Shown here: piece by piece, positions 7,582-13,204 of the stretch
Layout: every line of letters begins with the position of its first letter
Position numbering within the stretch: the stretch's first letter is position 1
Origin: Anaerolineales bacterium UBA1429
GTDB taxonomy: Bacteria; Chloroflexota; Anaerolineae; UBA1429
Direction: 5' to 3'
Length of the DNA: 13,204 nucleotides
NCBI GenBank assembly: GCA_002329325.1
Contig: DCTX01000015.1
Coordinates: forward strand, 10,042 to 23,245
Program-made: the position numbers and the translations under genes
The notes under the pieces: generated by a model
The model's database searches: none
The model's input: the letters and a program-made list of their open reading frames with translations, nothing else
Told to the model about the DNA's origin: nothing

Positions 7582-7640
7582 ATGCAGGGTACCAGTATAC
7601 ACCAGAGAGGGCTGCGGCGGAAACGCTGGCCACAGATCGC

Positions 7641-8765
7641 TCAGAGATGGCGGGCGTTCAGGGTCTCCATGGCCATCTCGGGCGTGGCGCCCCGCTCGGT
7701 GGTGCGCAGATAGAGGTACTGGAACACGTCCCGCACCACGGCGGATACCGGCACGGCCAGCAACACCCCCAGCAGGCCCGCCACCTCGCTGCCCACCACC
7801 ACCAGGATCATGACGATGGCGGGGTGAAAGCGCACGGCCTGGCCCGAGATCCTGGGGCTGAGAAAGTTGGCCTCGATCTGCTGGATGGCCAGGAAGCCCA
7901 GCGCCACCCACAGCGCCGTCATGGGGCTGCGCAACAGGGCGATCAACACGGCCGGCACGGCCCCGATCCAGGGGCCCAGGAAGGGCACGATCTCAAAGAG
8001 GCCCGCAAAGGTGCCCAGCAGCAGGGCCAGGTTGATGCGAAAGACCAGTAACAGGATCGTTGTCATCACGCCGACCAGCAGGCACACCAGGAGCTGCCCG
8101 CGCACGTAGGCGCTCAGCAGGCCATCCACGATGGTGATGATATTGCGCACGTCGGCGTCCATCCGCTCCGGGATCATGCGCTTGACGCTGCGCCGCAGGC
8201 GATCCGTATCGTTCAGGACATAGAACAGCCAGATCGGGACGATGAGCACGCCGATGATAAAGCCCAGGGTCTGCCAGAGGGTACGCAGGGTGCCCTCTAC
8301 CCCGCGCCGCAGCGTCTCGCCCAGGGTGACCACGGCGTTCTCCACGGTGGTCTCGACGGTATCGCGGATCCCCTCGGGGATGCGCTCCAGCAAGCTCTGG
8401 ATATCCACAGTGAGCAGGCGCTCCGCCTGCCGGATGTAGCTGGGCAGAATGCGGCCAAACTCCTGGGCCTGGGAACTCAACGCCGGGATGAAGTAGGCCA
8501 GCAGGCCGGCGATGCCGCCCAGCACCAGCAGGTAGACCAGGATGATGGCCAGACGCCGCGAGAGCTTCCACCGTTTGAGAAAGCGGGGCGCGTGCCGATC
8601 CAGGAAATCCACCAGGGGCACCAGGAGATAGGCGAGGATAAAGCCCAGAAAGAACGGCACCAGGGCAGCGTGCGCCTGGCGCAGCACGGCATACAGGATG
8701 AGGCACAGAATCGCGATCAGGAGCGCTCGATAGCGTTGCGTCGGGGTACCCAGCCAGGGAGGCAT
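7641..8765 (-). CDS. PerM / AI-2E transporter-family membrane protein (374 aa)
   Basis: A polytopic membrane protein of the UPF0118 family (AI-2E exporter/PerM-like). The real function differs among members: autoinducer export, sodium/proton exchange, or unknown. The start at ATG 8765 is clear: a strong AGAGAGGAGGAGAAGG run lies just upstream, and the protein opens MPPWLGTPTQRYRALLIA. The paired N-terminal helices lie at about residues 14-46. The middle region (about 90-180) is amphipathic and soluble-like. The C-terminal half carries the family blocks VPFLGPWIGAVPAVLIAL and SPRISGQAVRFHPAIVM, followed by GLLGVLLAVPVSAVVRD. The length is typical. It follows tlyA by only 19 bases, so the two are probably one transcript. 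I give no gene symbol because substrate assignment within this family is unreliable. Confidence 0.9.
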   Translation of the reverse strand: MPPWLGTPTQRYRALLIAILCLILYAVLRQAHAALVPFFLGFILAYLLVPLVDFLDRHAPRFLKRWKLSRRLAIILVYLLVLGGIAGLLAYFIPALSSQAQEFGRILPSYIRQAERLLTVDIQSLLERIPEGIRDTVETTVENAVVTLGETLRRGVEGTLRTLWQTLGFIIGVLIVPIWLFYVLNDTDRLRRSVKRMIPERMDADVRNIITIVDGLLSAYVRGQLLVCLLVGVMTTILLLVFRINLALLLGTFAGLFEIVPFLGPWIGAVPAVLIALLRSPMTALWVALGFLAIQQIEANFLSPRISGQAVRFHPAIVMILVVVGSEVAGLLGVLLAVPVSAVVRDVFQYLYLRTTERGATPEMAMETLNARHL

Positions 8766-8784
8766 CCGCCCTTCTCCTCCTCTC

Positions 8785-9576
8785 TTAGTCTGCGTGCGGG
8801 CCCAGGGCATCCGCAATGGCCCTCTGCAGGTCAACGCTCTGCACACTGCCGCCTTTGGCCAACCAGGCCAGGAACTCGATATTGCCCGCCGGCCCGGTGA
8901 TGGGCGAGGGAATCAGGCCCAGGCAGCGCCAGCCACCCTCCGCTGCAATTGTGAGAACCCTTTGCAGCACCTCTAGATGCGTTTGCCGGCTGCGCACCAC
9001 ACCGCCCTTGCCGACTTTCTCGGCGCCCGCCTCGAACTGGGGCTTGATCAGGGCGACGGCCTGGCCGCCATCGGCCAGCCAATTGTACATCCGCGGCAAG
9101 ATCAGCGATAGCGAGATGAACGACACATCCACGCTGGCCAGGTCTATCGGCTCGGGCAGGGTCTCCAGGTGGCGCGCATTGGTGCGCTCCATCACGATCA
9201 CGCGGGGATCCTGGCGCAGGGGCCAGGCCAGTTGGCCATAGCCCACATCGATGGCGTACACCCGCGCGGCGCCGCGCTGCAGCCACAGATCGGTAAAGCC
9301 GCCGGTGGAGGCGCCCACATCGGCCACCACCCGCCCCTCGGGCGAGATGGCGAACTCGTCCAGGGCCTTCTCCAGCTTGAGCCCGCCGCGGCTCACATAG
9401 GGCGGACGGGCATCCACGCTCACCTGCGCCTCGGGGCTGACGCGCACCCCCGGCTTGTCGGCGACCTGGTCATCCACGCGGACCTCGCCCGCCATGATCA
9501 TGCGGCGGGCCTGCTCGCGGCTGCGCGCCAGCCCTAGCTGGTGCACAAGGATGTCCAAGCGAATAGGTTTCACCAT
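8785..9576 (-). CDS. tlyA: TlyA-family rRNA 2'-O-methyltransferase (263 aa)
   Basis: The TlyA family methylates ribose 2'-O positions of rRNA (16S C1409 and 23S C1920 in mycobacteria), and its loss gives capreomycin resistance there. Some members have also been called haemolysins, a doubtful label. The N-terminal S4 RNA-binding domain covers about residues 5-60 (LDILVHQLGLARSREQARRM). The FtsJ/RrmJ-type methyltransferase domain follows, with VSRGGLKLEKAL (61-72), SAM motif DVGASTGGFTD (86-96) and DVGYGQLAW (110-118). The RrmJ-type K-D-K-E catalytic set is plausibly K67, D150 (VDVSFISL), K178 (LIKPQFE) and E234 (GNIEF). The ATG at 9576 has AGAGGG upstream. It is divergent from the prenyltransferase gene and first in a pair with the PerM-family gene. 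Length matches the family. Confidence 0.94.
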   Translation of the reverse strand: MVKPIRLDILVHQLGLARSREQARRMIMAGEVRVDDQVADKPGVRVSPEAQVSVDARPPYVSRGGLKLEKALDEFAISPEGRVVADVGASTGGFTDLWLQRGAARVYAIDVGYGQLAWPLRQDPRVIVMERTNARHLETLPEPIDLASVDVSFISLSLILPRMYNWLADGGQAVALIKPQFEAGAEKVGKGGVVRSRQTHLEVLQRVLTIAAEGGWRCLGLIPSPITGPAGNIEFLAWLAKGGSVQSVDLQRAIADALGPHAD

Positions 9577-9623
9577 CGCCCTCTGGTTCCGTGCCTGCTA
9601 ACCTTGGCTGCAAGCCACTGCTT

Positions 9624-9652
9624 TTGACTCGGCTTGCTCTCCAAGCTAAACT
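9624..9652 (+). promoter_or_regulatory. Candidate sigma70-type promoter for the UbiA-family gene
   Basis: TTGACT (9624-9629, 5 of 6 to consensus) and TAAACT (9647-9652, 4 of 6) are separated by exactly 17 bases. The start would fall near 9659, just ahead of the AGGAGGA ribosome-binding site at 9667-9673, giving a very short leader of about 20 bases. Inverted repeats overlie both elements (CAAGCC 9611-9616 with GGCTTG 9631-9636, and AGCTAA 9644-9649 with TTAGCT 9657-9662), so an operator is possible. Confidence 0.55.
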
Positions 9653-9678
9653 TCGCTTAGCTCAACAGGAGGATTCGC

Positions 9679-10551
9679 ATGCGGTATCCACTGCTCCAGG
9701 CCATGCGTCCCAAGCAATGGTTCAAGAATGTCTTTGTTCTGGCGGCCGTTTTCTTTGATGCGCGCATTCTCGACCCCATCGCGCTTCTCAAGAGCCTGGG
9801 CGCCTTTATCGTGTTTTGCGCCATCTCCAGCGCCATCTACCTGATCAACGACCTGGTGGACATGGAGGGAGACCGCAACCACCCTCTCAAGCGCAAACGT
9901 CCCCTGGCCTCTGGCGCCCTTCAGCCCCGCGTCGCCCAGATCGCGGCCGTCGCCCTGGCCCTGGGCGGCCTGGCCCTGGCCTTCCTGGTGGATCTGCGCC
10001 TGCTCTGGGTGGCCCTCACCTACCTGGTCGTCATGATGCTCTACAACTATCGCCTCAAGCACGTGGTCATCCTGGACGTGATGACCGTCGCCTTTGGCTT
10101 TGTGTTGCGGGTGCATGCGGGCGCCGTGGTGGTGGTGGTGGCGCGCTTCTCCCCCTGGCTCTATGTCTGCACGACGCTGCTGGCGCTCTTTATCGCCATC
10201 AACAGGCGTCGCCACGAGCTGATCTTGCTCCAGCAGGATGCCAACAACCATCGCGCCATCCTGGAGGAGTACTCGGTTCGCTTTCTGGACGAGATGACGT
10301 CGCTGGTGACAGCCACCACGTTGGCGGCGTACTCGTTCTACACCTTTAGCGCGCCGAATCTGCCAGCTAATCACTCGATGATGTTCACGATCCCGTTCGT
10401 CATGTACGGGATCTTTCGCTACCTGTACCTGATCCATGTGCGTCGCCAGGGCGGGGCTCCCGAGGAGATCGTCCTGGGCGACAGGCCCCTCCTCCTCAGC
10501 ATCCTGCTCTGGGCGCTGACGGCTGGCCTGGCCCTCTACTGGTCCCGGTAG
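9679..10551 (+). CDS. UbiA-family prenyltransferase, decaprenyl-phosphate phosphoribosyltransferase-like (290 aa)
   Basis: A membrane prenyltransferase of the UbiA superfamily. Its blocks resemble the subgroup that transfers 5-phosphoribose from PRPP to polyprenyl phosphate, the first step to polyprenyl-phosphoryl arabinose or ribose donors (mycobacterial Rv3806c). Visible motifs are AMRPKQWFKNVFVLAAVFF (8-26), the Asp-rich NDLVDMEGD (57-65) followed by HPLKRKRPLASG (68-79), YNYRLKH (122-128), D133 and FGFVLRVHAGA (139-149), and INRRRHEL near 174. About eight or nine hydrophobic helices span the rest. The start ATG 9679 has AGGAGGA five bases upstream. It is the only plus-strand gene here and has its own promoter. 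Aromatic-acceptor enzymes such as UbiA/MenA are less likely given the PKQWFKN and HPxKxxRP blocks. A donor role for nearby membrane glycosyltransferases is only inferred. Confidence 0.85.
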   Translation: MRYPLLQAMRPKQWFKNVFVLAAVFFDARILDPIALLKSLGAFIVFCAISSAIYLINDLVDMEGDRNHPLKRKRPLASGALQPRVAQIAAVALALGGLALAFLVDLRLLWVALTYLVVMMLYNYRLKHVVILDVMTVAFGFVLRVHAGAVVVVVARFSPWLYVCTTLLALFIAINRRRHELILLQQDANNHRAILEEYSVRFLDEMTSLVTATTLAAYSFYTFSAPNLPANHSMMFTIPFVMYGIFRYLYLIHVRRQGGAPEEIVLGDRPLLLSILLWALTAGLALYWSR

Positions 10552-10579
10552 GCACAGGGCCGCCGCCCCAACGCAGGAA

Positions 10580-10607
10580 ACGGCAGAGGGCCCGGGCCCT
10601 CTGCCGT
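10580..10607. terminator. Perfect 28-bp palindrome between convergent genes, likely bidirectional terminator
   Basis: Two 14-base arms (ACGGCAGAGGGCCC and its exact reverse complement) meet without spacer, between the end of the UbiA-family gene (10551) and the end of rpsI (10638). As RNA this would form a very stable GC-rich hairpin of about 12 pairs from either strand. On the minus strand it is followed by TTTCC, a weak U-tract. On the plus strand no T run follows. Its place between convergent transcripts argues for termination. Confidence 0.72.
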
Positions 10608-10637
10608 ACCATACGCATCATGCTGCGCAGGGTTGCT

Positions 10638-11030
10638 CTAGCGCTTGGTGTACTGCGGTGCCTTGCGAGCGCGCTTGAGACCGGGCTTCTTGCGCTCCTT
10701 GGCGCGCGGATCGCGGGTCAGGTAGCCGCCATCGCGCAGCGCCTTGCGCAGCTCGGGATCAGAGGCCAACAGCGCCCGCGCGATGCCGTGCCGGATGGCG
10801 CCGGCCTGGCCCGTCACGCCGCCGCCCCGCACCACCACCGAGATACGGTACTGGCCTTCCCTTTCGACGGCCTGCAGCGGCTCCAGCGCGCTGCTCATGT
10901 CTACCTGCCGCGAAAAGTACTCCTCCGCCGGCTTGCCGTTGATCACAAAGCCCGCCTCGCCAGGGTACAACCGCACCCGCGCCGAAGCCGACTTGCGCCG
11001 CCCTGTGCCGTAGAAATATGTCAGCGTCAC
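10638..11030 (-). CDS. rpsI: Small ribosomal subunit protein uS9 (130 aa)
   Basis: A full-length S9 of the usual 130 residues. The N-terminal YFYGTGRRKSASARVRLYPG and INGKPAEEYF blocks are present, as are the central VRGGGVTGQAGAIRHGIARAL and the basic C-terminal tail KKPGLKRARKAPQYTKR. The terminal Lys-Arg reaches toward P-site tRNA in the 30S head. The start is GTG 11030 with AGGA 8 bases upstream. It follows rplM by 32 bases, the standard L13-S9 pair, and ends the ribosomal operon before a strong palindromic terminator. Confidence 0.98.
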   Translation of the reverse strand: MTLTYFYGTGRRKSASARVRLYPGEAGFVINGKPAEEYFSRQVDMSSALEPLQAVEREGQYRISVVVRGGGVTGQAGAIRHGIARALLASDPELRKALRDGGYLTRDPRAKERKKPGLKRARKAPQYTKR

Positions 11031-11062
11031 CTATTGTCCTCCCACATGCTACGAATCGTCGG

Positions 11063-11491
11063 CTAGAGTTCCAGCGGCTGGGGCTGCTGCGCCGCGTGCG
11101 GATGCGTCGCCCCCGCGTATACCCTGAGCTTGCGGAACATGGCCCGGCCCAGCTTGTTCTTGGGCAACATGCCACGGACTGCGTGCTCGATCACGCGCTC
11201 CGGGTGCGTGGCCAACAGGCGCCGGAGCGAAACCGTCTTGAGCCCGCCCGGGTAGAGCGAGTGACGGCGGTATAGCTTGTCCTCCAGCTTGTTCCCTGTC
11301 ACCTGGACTTTGTCTGCGTTGACGATGATCACAAAGTCACCCACGTCCATGCTGGGGGTATACATCGGCTTGTGCTTGCCGCGCAAGATCGTCGCGACGC
11401 GGGTTGCCAGGCGCCCGAGGTTCTGCCCCTCGGCGTCCACCACAAACCAGGTGCGTTCGATCTCGCCTTCTTTCACCACATATGTATTCAC
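11063..11491 (-). CDS. rplM: Large ribosomal subunit protein uL13 (142 aa)
   Basis: L13 is an early-assembling 50S protein. Family blocks visible are TWFVVDAEGQNLGRLATRVA, LRGKHKPMYTPSMDVGDFV, NADKVQVTGNKL, YRRHSLYPGG and VRGMLPKNKLGRAMFRKLRVY. I chose GTG 11491 (protein MNTYVVKEGEIERTW, 142 aa) because AAGGAG lies 8 bases upstream and the length equals the common family length. ATG 11497, two codons earlier, is the alternative, but it would sit only 2 bases after AAGGAG. The gene follows truA after 80 bases that contain small GC-rich inverted repeats such as CGGCG-AGA-CGCCG, which I would not call regulatory. It is co-transcribed with rpsI. Confidence 0.97.
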   Translation of the reverse strand: MNTYVVKEGEIERTWFVVDAEGQNLGRLATRVATILRGKHKPMYTPSMDVGDFVIIVNADKVQVTGNKLEDKLYRRHSLYPGGLKTVSLRRLLATHPERVIEHAVRGMLPKNKLGRAMFRKLRVYAGATHPHAAQQPQPLEL

Positions 11492-11571
11492 TCTCATCAC
11501 TCCTTCTACCTTGTGCGGCGCCGCCCGCCCACGCTGCGGCGTCTCGCCGGAGAGGGTCTGCAGGTCCGCTA

Positions 11572-12345
11572 TCAGGCCGCTGTCTCGTAATTCACCCGCC
11601 AGAGCGCCAGGCCGCAGGCCGGAGCAGGCGGGCTCGCCCGGCTGATGTCCCGCTGTCGCAGGATCTCGCCAAACTCGTCCGGGGCAATGGCCCCCAGCCC
11701 CACGTCGATCAACGTCCCCACGATCCGGCGCACCATGCCGCGCAGGAACCCGTTGGCCGTGATCCAGAACTCGCGCACCTCGATCGGGTGCTCGGAGGCC
11801 CAGGGCGCCTGGCCCGGGCGCCAACCCGCCCGATAAACGGTGCGGGTTGTGTTCTCACCGGCGGGCGCCTGCCCAAAAGCGGCCCAGTCGCCCTCCCCCA
11901 CCAGCATCGCCGCGGCCTGCTCCATGGCCTCCCACGCGAGCGGGCGGGCCAGGCGGTGCGCATAGCGATCCAGCAGCGGCTCCCTGATCGGCGCGATATA
12001 TAGCTTGTACATGTACTCGCGGCTCACGGCGCTGTAGCGTGCGTGGAACCGCTCCGATGCCCACATGGCGTCGCGCACGGCGATGTCGCCGGGCAGCAGC
12101 GCGTTCATGCCCCTCTCCAGGTCCGCCAGGGGGTGTCGCCAGTCGGTGCGAAAGCTGATCACCTGTCCCTGGGCGTGCACGCCGGCGTCGGTTCTCCCGG
12201 CCCCGTGCACGCGCACCGGCTGCTGCGTCAGGCTGGCGAGAGCTCGCTCCAGCTCCCCCTGGATCGTCGGATGATCCACCTGGATCTGGAACCCGCTGTA
12301 CGCGGAGCCATCATAGGCCACCGTCATGCGACAGTTGCGCTCCAC
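11572..12345 (-). CDS. truA: tRNA pseudouridine(38-40) synthase TruA (257 aa)
   Basis: TruA isomerises uridines 38, 39 and 40 in the tRNA anticodon arm. The catalytic motif GAGRTDAGVHAQGQV is present, with the nucleophilic Asp at residue 53 (54 if the TTG start is used). Other family features are RMTVAYDGSAYSGFQIQ near the N-terminus, HARYSAVSREYMYKLY, the NTTRTVYRAG block and FLRGMVRRIVGTLIDVG near the C-terminus. The start is uncertain: TTG 12348, GTG 12345 and ATG 12327 are all in frame. I prefer GTG 12345 because the resulting ERNCRMTVAYDG matches the usual N-terminus. The Shine-Dalgarno sequences are poor for all three. Its position between rplQ and rplM is the widespread bacterial order, 20 bases after rplQ. 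Confidence 0.96.
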   Translation of the reverse strand: MERNCRMTVAYDGSAYSGFQIQVDHPTIQGELERALASLTQQPVRVHGAGRTDAGVHAQGQVISFRTDWRHPLADLERGMNALLPGDIAVRDAMWASERFHARYSAVSREYMYKLYIAPIREPLLDRYAHRLARPLAWEAMEQAAAMLVGEGDWAAFGQAPAGENTTRTVYRAGWRPGQAPWASEHPIEVREFWITANGFLRGMVRRIVGTLIDVGLGAIAPDEFGEILRQRDISRASPPAPACGLALWRVNYETAA

Positions 12346-12365
12346 CAACCTTGCTCAACCCCGAG

Positions 12366-12743
12366 CTAGACCAACTCCAACAGGGCCATGGCGGCGTTAT
12401 CACCCTTGCGCGGCTCCAGATCCAGCACGCGGGTGTATCCGCCGGAGCGCTCGCTGTAGCGCGGCGCGATCTCGTCAAACAACTTGCTGACCAGACGACG
12501 ATCTCCCAACACGATAGCTGCCAGCCGGCGCTCGTGCACGTCCTGCTGTTCCGCGGCGCGCTTGGCGAGCCCGCGCTTGGCAATGGAGATCAGGTGCTCC
12601 GCATCGCCCCGCACCGCAAGCGCCTTGGCCTTGGTGGTGCGGATGCGCTCATGTTCGACCAATGACCGGACCAGATTCATGCGCAGCGCCTTGCGTTGCG
12701 CCGTATTGCGCCCCAACTGGCGCCCCGCTACACGGTGTCTCAT
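12366..12743 (-). CDS. rplQ: Large ribosomal subunit protein bL17 (125 aa)
   Basis: L17 lies near the exit tunnel of the 50S subunit. The N-terminal MRHRVAGRQLGRNTAQRKALRM block and LVRSLVEHERIRTTKAKA are diagnostic, followed by the family's RRLVSKLFDEIAPRYSERSGGYTRVLDL and the end KGDNAAMALLELV. Length is typical of short bacterial forms (about 115-130). The start is ATG 12743 with GAGAGG about 8 bases upstream. It follows rpoA by 67 bases, a spacer holding a hairpin, as in the canonical alpha operon. Confidence 0.98.
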   Translation of the reverse strand: MRHRVAGRQLGRNTAQRKALRMNLVRSLVEHERIRTTKAKALAVRGDAEHLISIAKRGLAKRAAEQQDVHERRLAAIVLGDRRLVSKLFDEIAPRYSERSGGYTRVLDLEPRKGDNAAMALLELV

Positions 12744-12777
12744 GGCACGCTACCTCTCAATGATATGGCATCCGGCT

Positions 12778-12801
12778 CTTTCGCTGCGTGGCGCAGCAAA
12801 G
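12778..12801 (-). other. Intercistronic hairpin between rpoA and rplQ
   Basis: In the RNA sense, CTTTGCTGCG, a CCA loop, then CGCAGC-G-AAAG pair to give six plus four base pairs around a single bulged G. No U-tract follows, so it is not a classic terminator. It could be a partial attenuator, an RNA-processing or stability element, or chance. Confidence 0.35.
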
Positions 12802-12810
12802 GCTCCGGGC

Positions 12811-13204
12811 CTAGTCAATCTCATAGTCCTCGGGCAGGAACCCGTTCTCCTTGAGCCGAGCGATCAGCTCCTCCAACGACTTCTGGCCAAAGTTGCGGAT
12901 GGCCAACATCTCATCCGAGCCCTTGCTGAGGCGCTCCATCACATCGCCCACGCTATAGATCTCGGCCCGCTTGAGGCAGTTGAACGCCCGCACGGCCAGG
13001 TCCAGATCCTCGATGGGCACATCATAGAGCTCGTTGGAGACGGGCGACTCCTCCACGACGGCTTCCATCTGCAGCGGCTCCGTCTCGGAGAACTCGGCCA
13101 CAGGCGCCAGATGCTGCACCAGGATCCGCGCCGCCCGGGTGAGGGCGTCGGCGGGCCGGATGGTGCCGTCTGTCCAGATCTCGAGCTTGAGCAGGTCATA
13201 GTTG
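12811..13204 (-). CDS. rpoA: RNA polymerase alpha subunit, C-terminal part, cut by the right window edge
   Basis: The 130 visible residues run off the right edge. They start in the last strand of the N-terminal assembly domain (YDLLKLEIWTDGTIRPADAL), then an acidic linker (about residues 38-57 of the visible part), then the complete alpha-CTD. That domain reads YDVPIEDLDLAVRAFNCLKRAEIYSVGDV, with IRNFGQKSLEELIARL near the end. The alpha-CTD binds UP elements and activators through helix-hairpin-helix-type surfaces. The conserved R-x-F-N-C-L-K and N-F-G-x-K-S-L residues that touch DNA are intact. The internal GTG at 13119 is not a start, because the frame is open and homologous right to the edge. 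It is the first gene of the visible ribosomal block. Confidence 0.98.
   Translation of the reverse strand, partial: NYDLLKLEIWTDGTIRPADALTRAARILVQHLAPVAEFSETEPLQMEAVVEESPVSNELYDVPIEDLDLAVRAFNCLKRAEIYSVGDVMERLSKGSDEMLAIRNFGQKSLEELIARLKENGFLPEDYEID

Noticed and set aside
10126..10140. Five tandem GTG units within the UbiA-family gene
   Set aside because: They simply encode a Val run in a membrane helix at a position that is hydrophobic in relatives. There is no sign of a frameshift or a phase-variable tract.
9646..10437. 263-residue minus-strand open frame opposite the UbiA-family gene
   Set aside because: Asp/His/Gln-rich shadow translation. The plus strand has the motifs, the ribosome-binding site and the promoter.
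12811..13119. Short 102-residue gene beginning at an internal GTG
   Set aside because: The same frame continues upstream with RpoA homology to the window edge, so this is only the C-terminal part of rpoA.
1..13204. Mobile elements, CRISPR arrays, tRNA or rRNA genes, phage or defence genes
   Set aside because: No transposase, integrase, regularly spaced repeats or cloverleaf sequence was seen. All gaps are under about 120 bases and the genes are housekeeping or glycan-related.

Overview
This is an ordinary chromosomal segment of a GC-rich bacterium. The protein sequences look most like Chloroflexota (Anaerolineae-like) to me. The clues are the HPDER-type family-39 glycosyltransferase, the PSRTD variant of the GT4 signature, and the rpoA-rplQ-truA-rplM-rpsI tail of the big ribosomal operon. 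That taxonomic guess is from memory of family patterns, not from a search. Coding density is very high. No intergenic gap exceeds about 120 bases, and I see no mobile element, CRISPR array, tRNA or rRNA.

Left part (1-5670, all minus strand): a cell-surface glycan or glycolipid block. In transcription order it has a GT39 membrane glycosyltransferase (3820-5670), then a three-gene unit of a flippase-like membrane protein (2712-3722), a GT4 glycosyltransferase (1537-2697) and a SAM methyltransferase (672-1544), then a second GT39-like membrane protein cut by the left edge (1-593). A strong extended -10 promoter lies just in front of the flippase-like gene. The GT4 and methyltransferase genes overlap by 8 bases.

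Middle (5705-9576, minus strand): lepA (elongation factor 4) sits 34 bases upstream of the GT39 gene. Before it come tlyA (rRNA 2'-O-methyltransferase, 8785-9576) and a PerM/AI-2E-family membrane protein (7641-8765), which look co-transcribed. A perfect 18-bp palindrome separates that pair from lepA.

The only plus-strand gene is a UbiA-family prenyltransferase (9679-10551) resembling decaprenyl-phosphate phosphoribosyltransferase. It has its own sigma70-like promoter overlaid with inverted repeats, in the divergent gap with tlyA. It converges on the ribosomal operon, and a perfect 28-bp palindrome lies between the two.

Right part (10638-13204, minus strand): rpoA (C-terminal portion only, cut by the right edge), rplQ, truA, rplM, rpsI. 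These give the RNA polymerase alpha subunit, three ribosomal proteins and a tRNA pseudouridine synthase.

Several starts were moved from the longest possible ORF to positions backed by Shine-Dalgarno sequences and family alignment. Among them are a TTG start for the GT4 gene and GTG starts for the methyltransferase, lepA, rpsI, rplM and probably truA. I found no convincing evidence of an undescribed system. The most open-ended content is the uncharacterised glycan locus and its possible link to the nearby polyprenyl-phosphate sugar enzyme.
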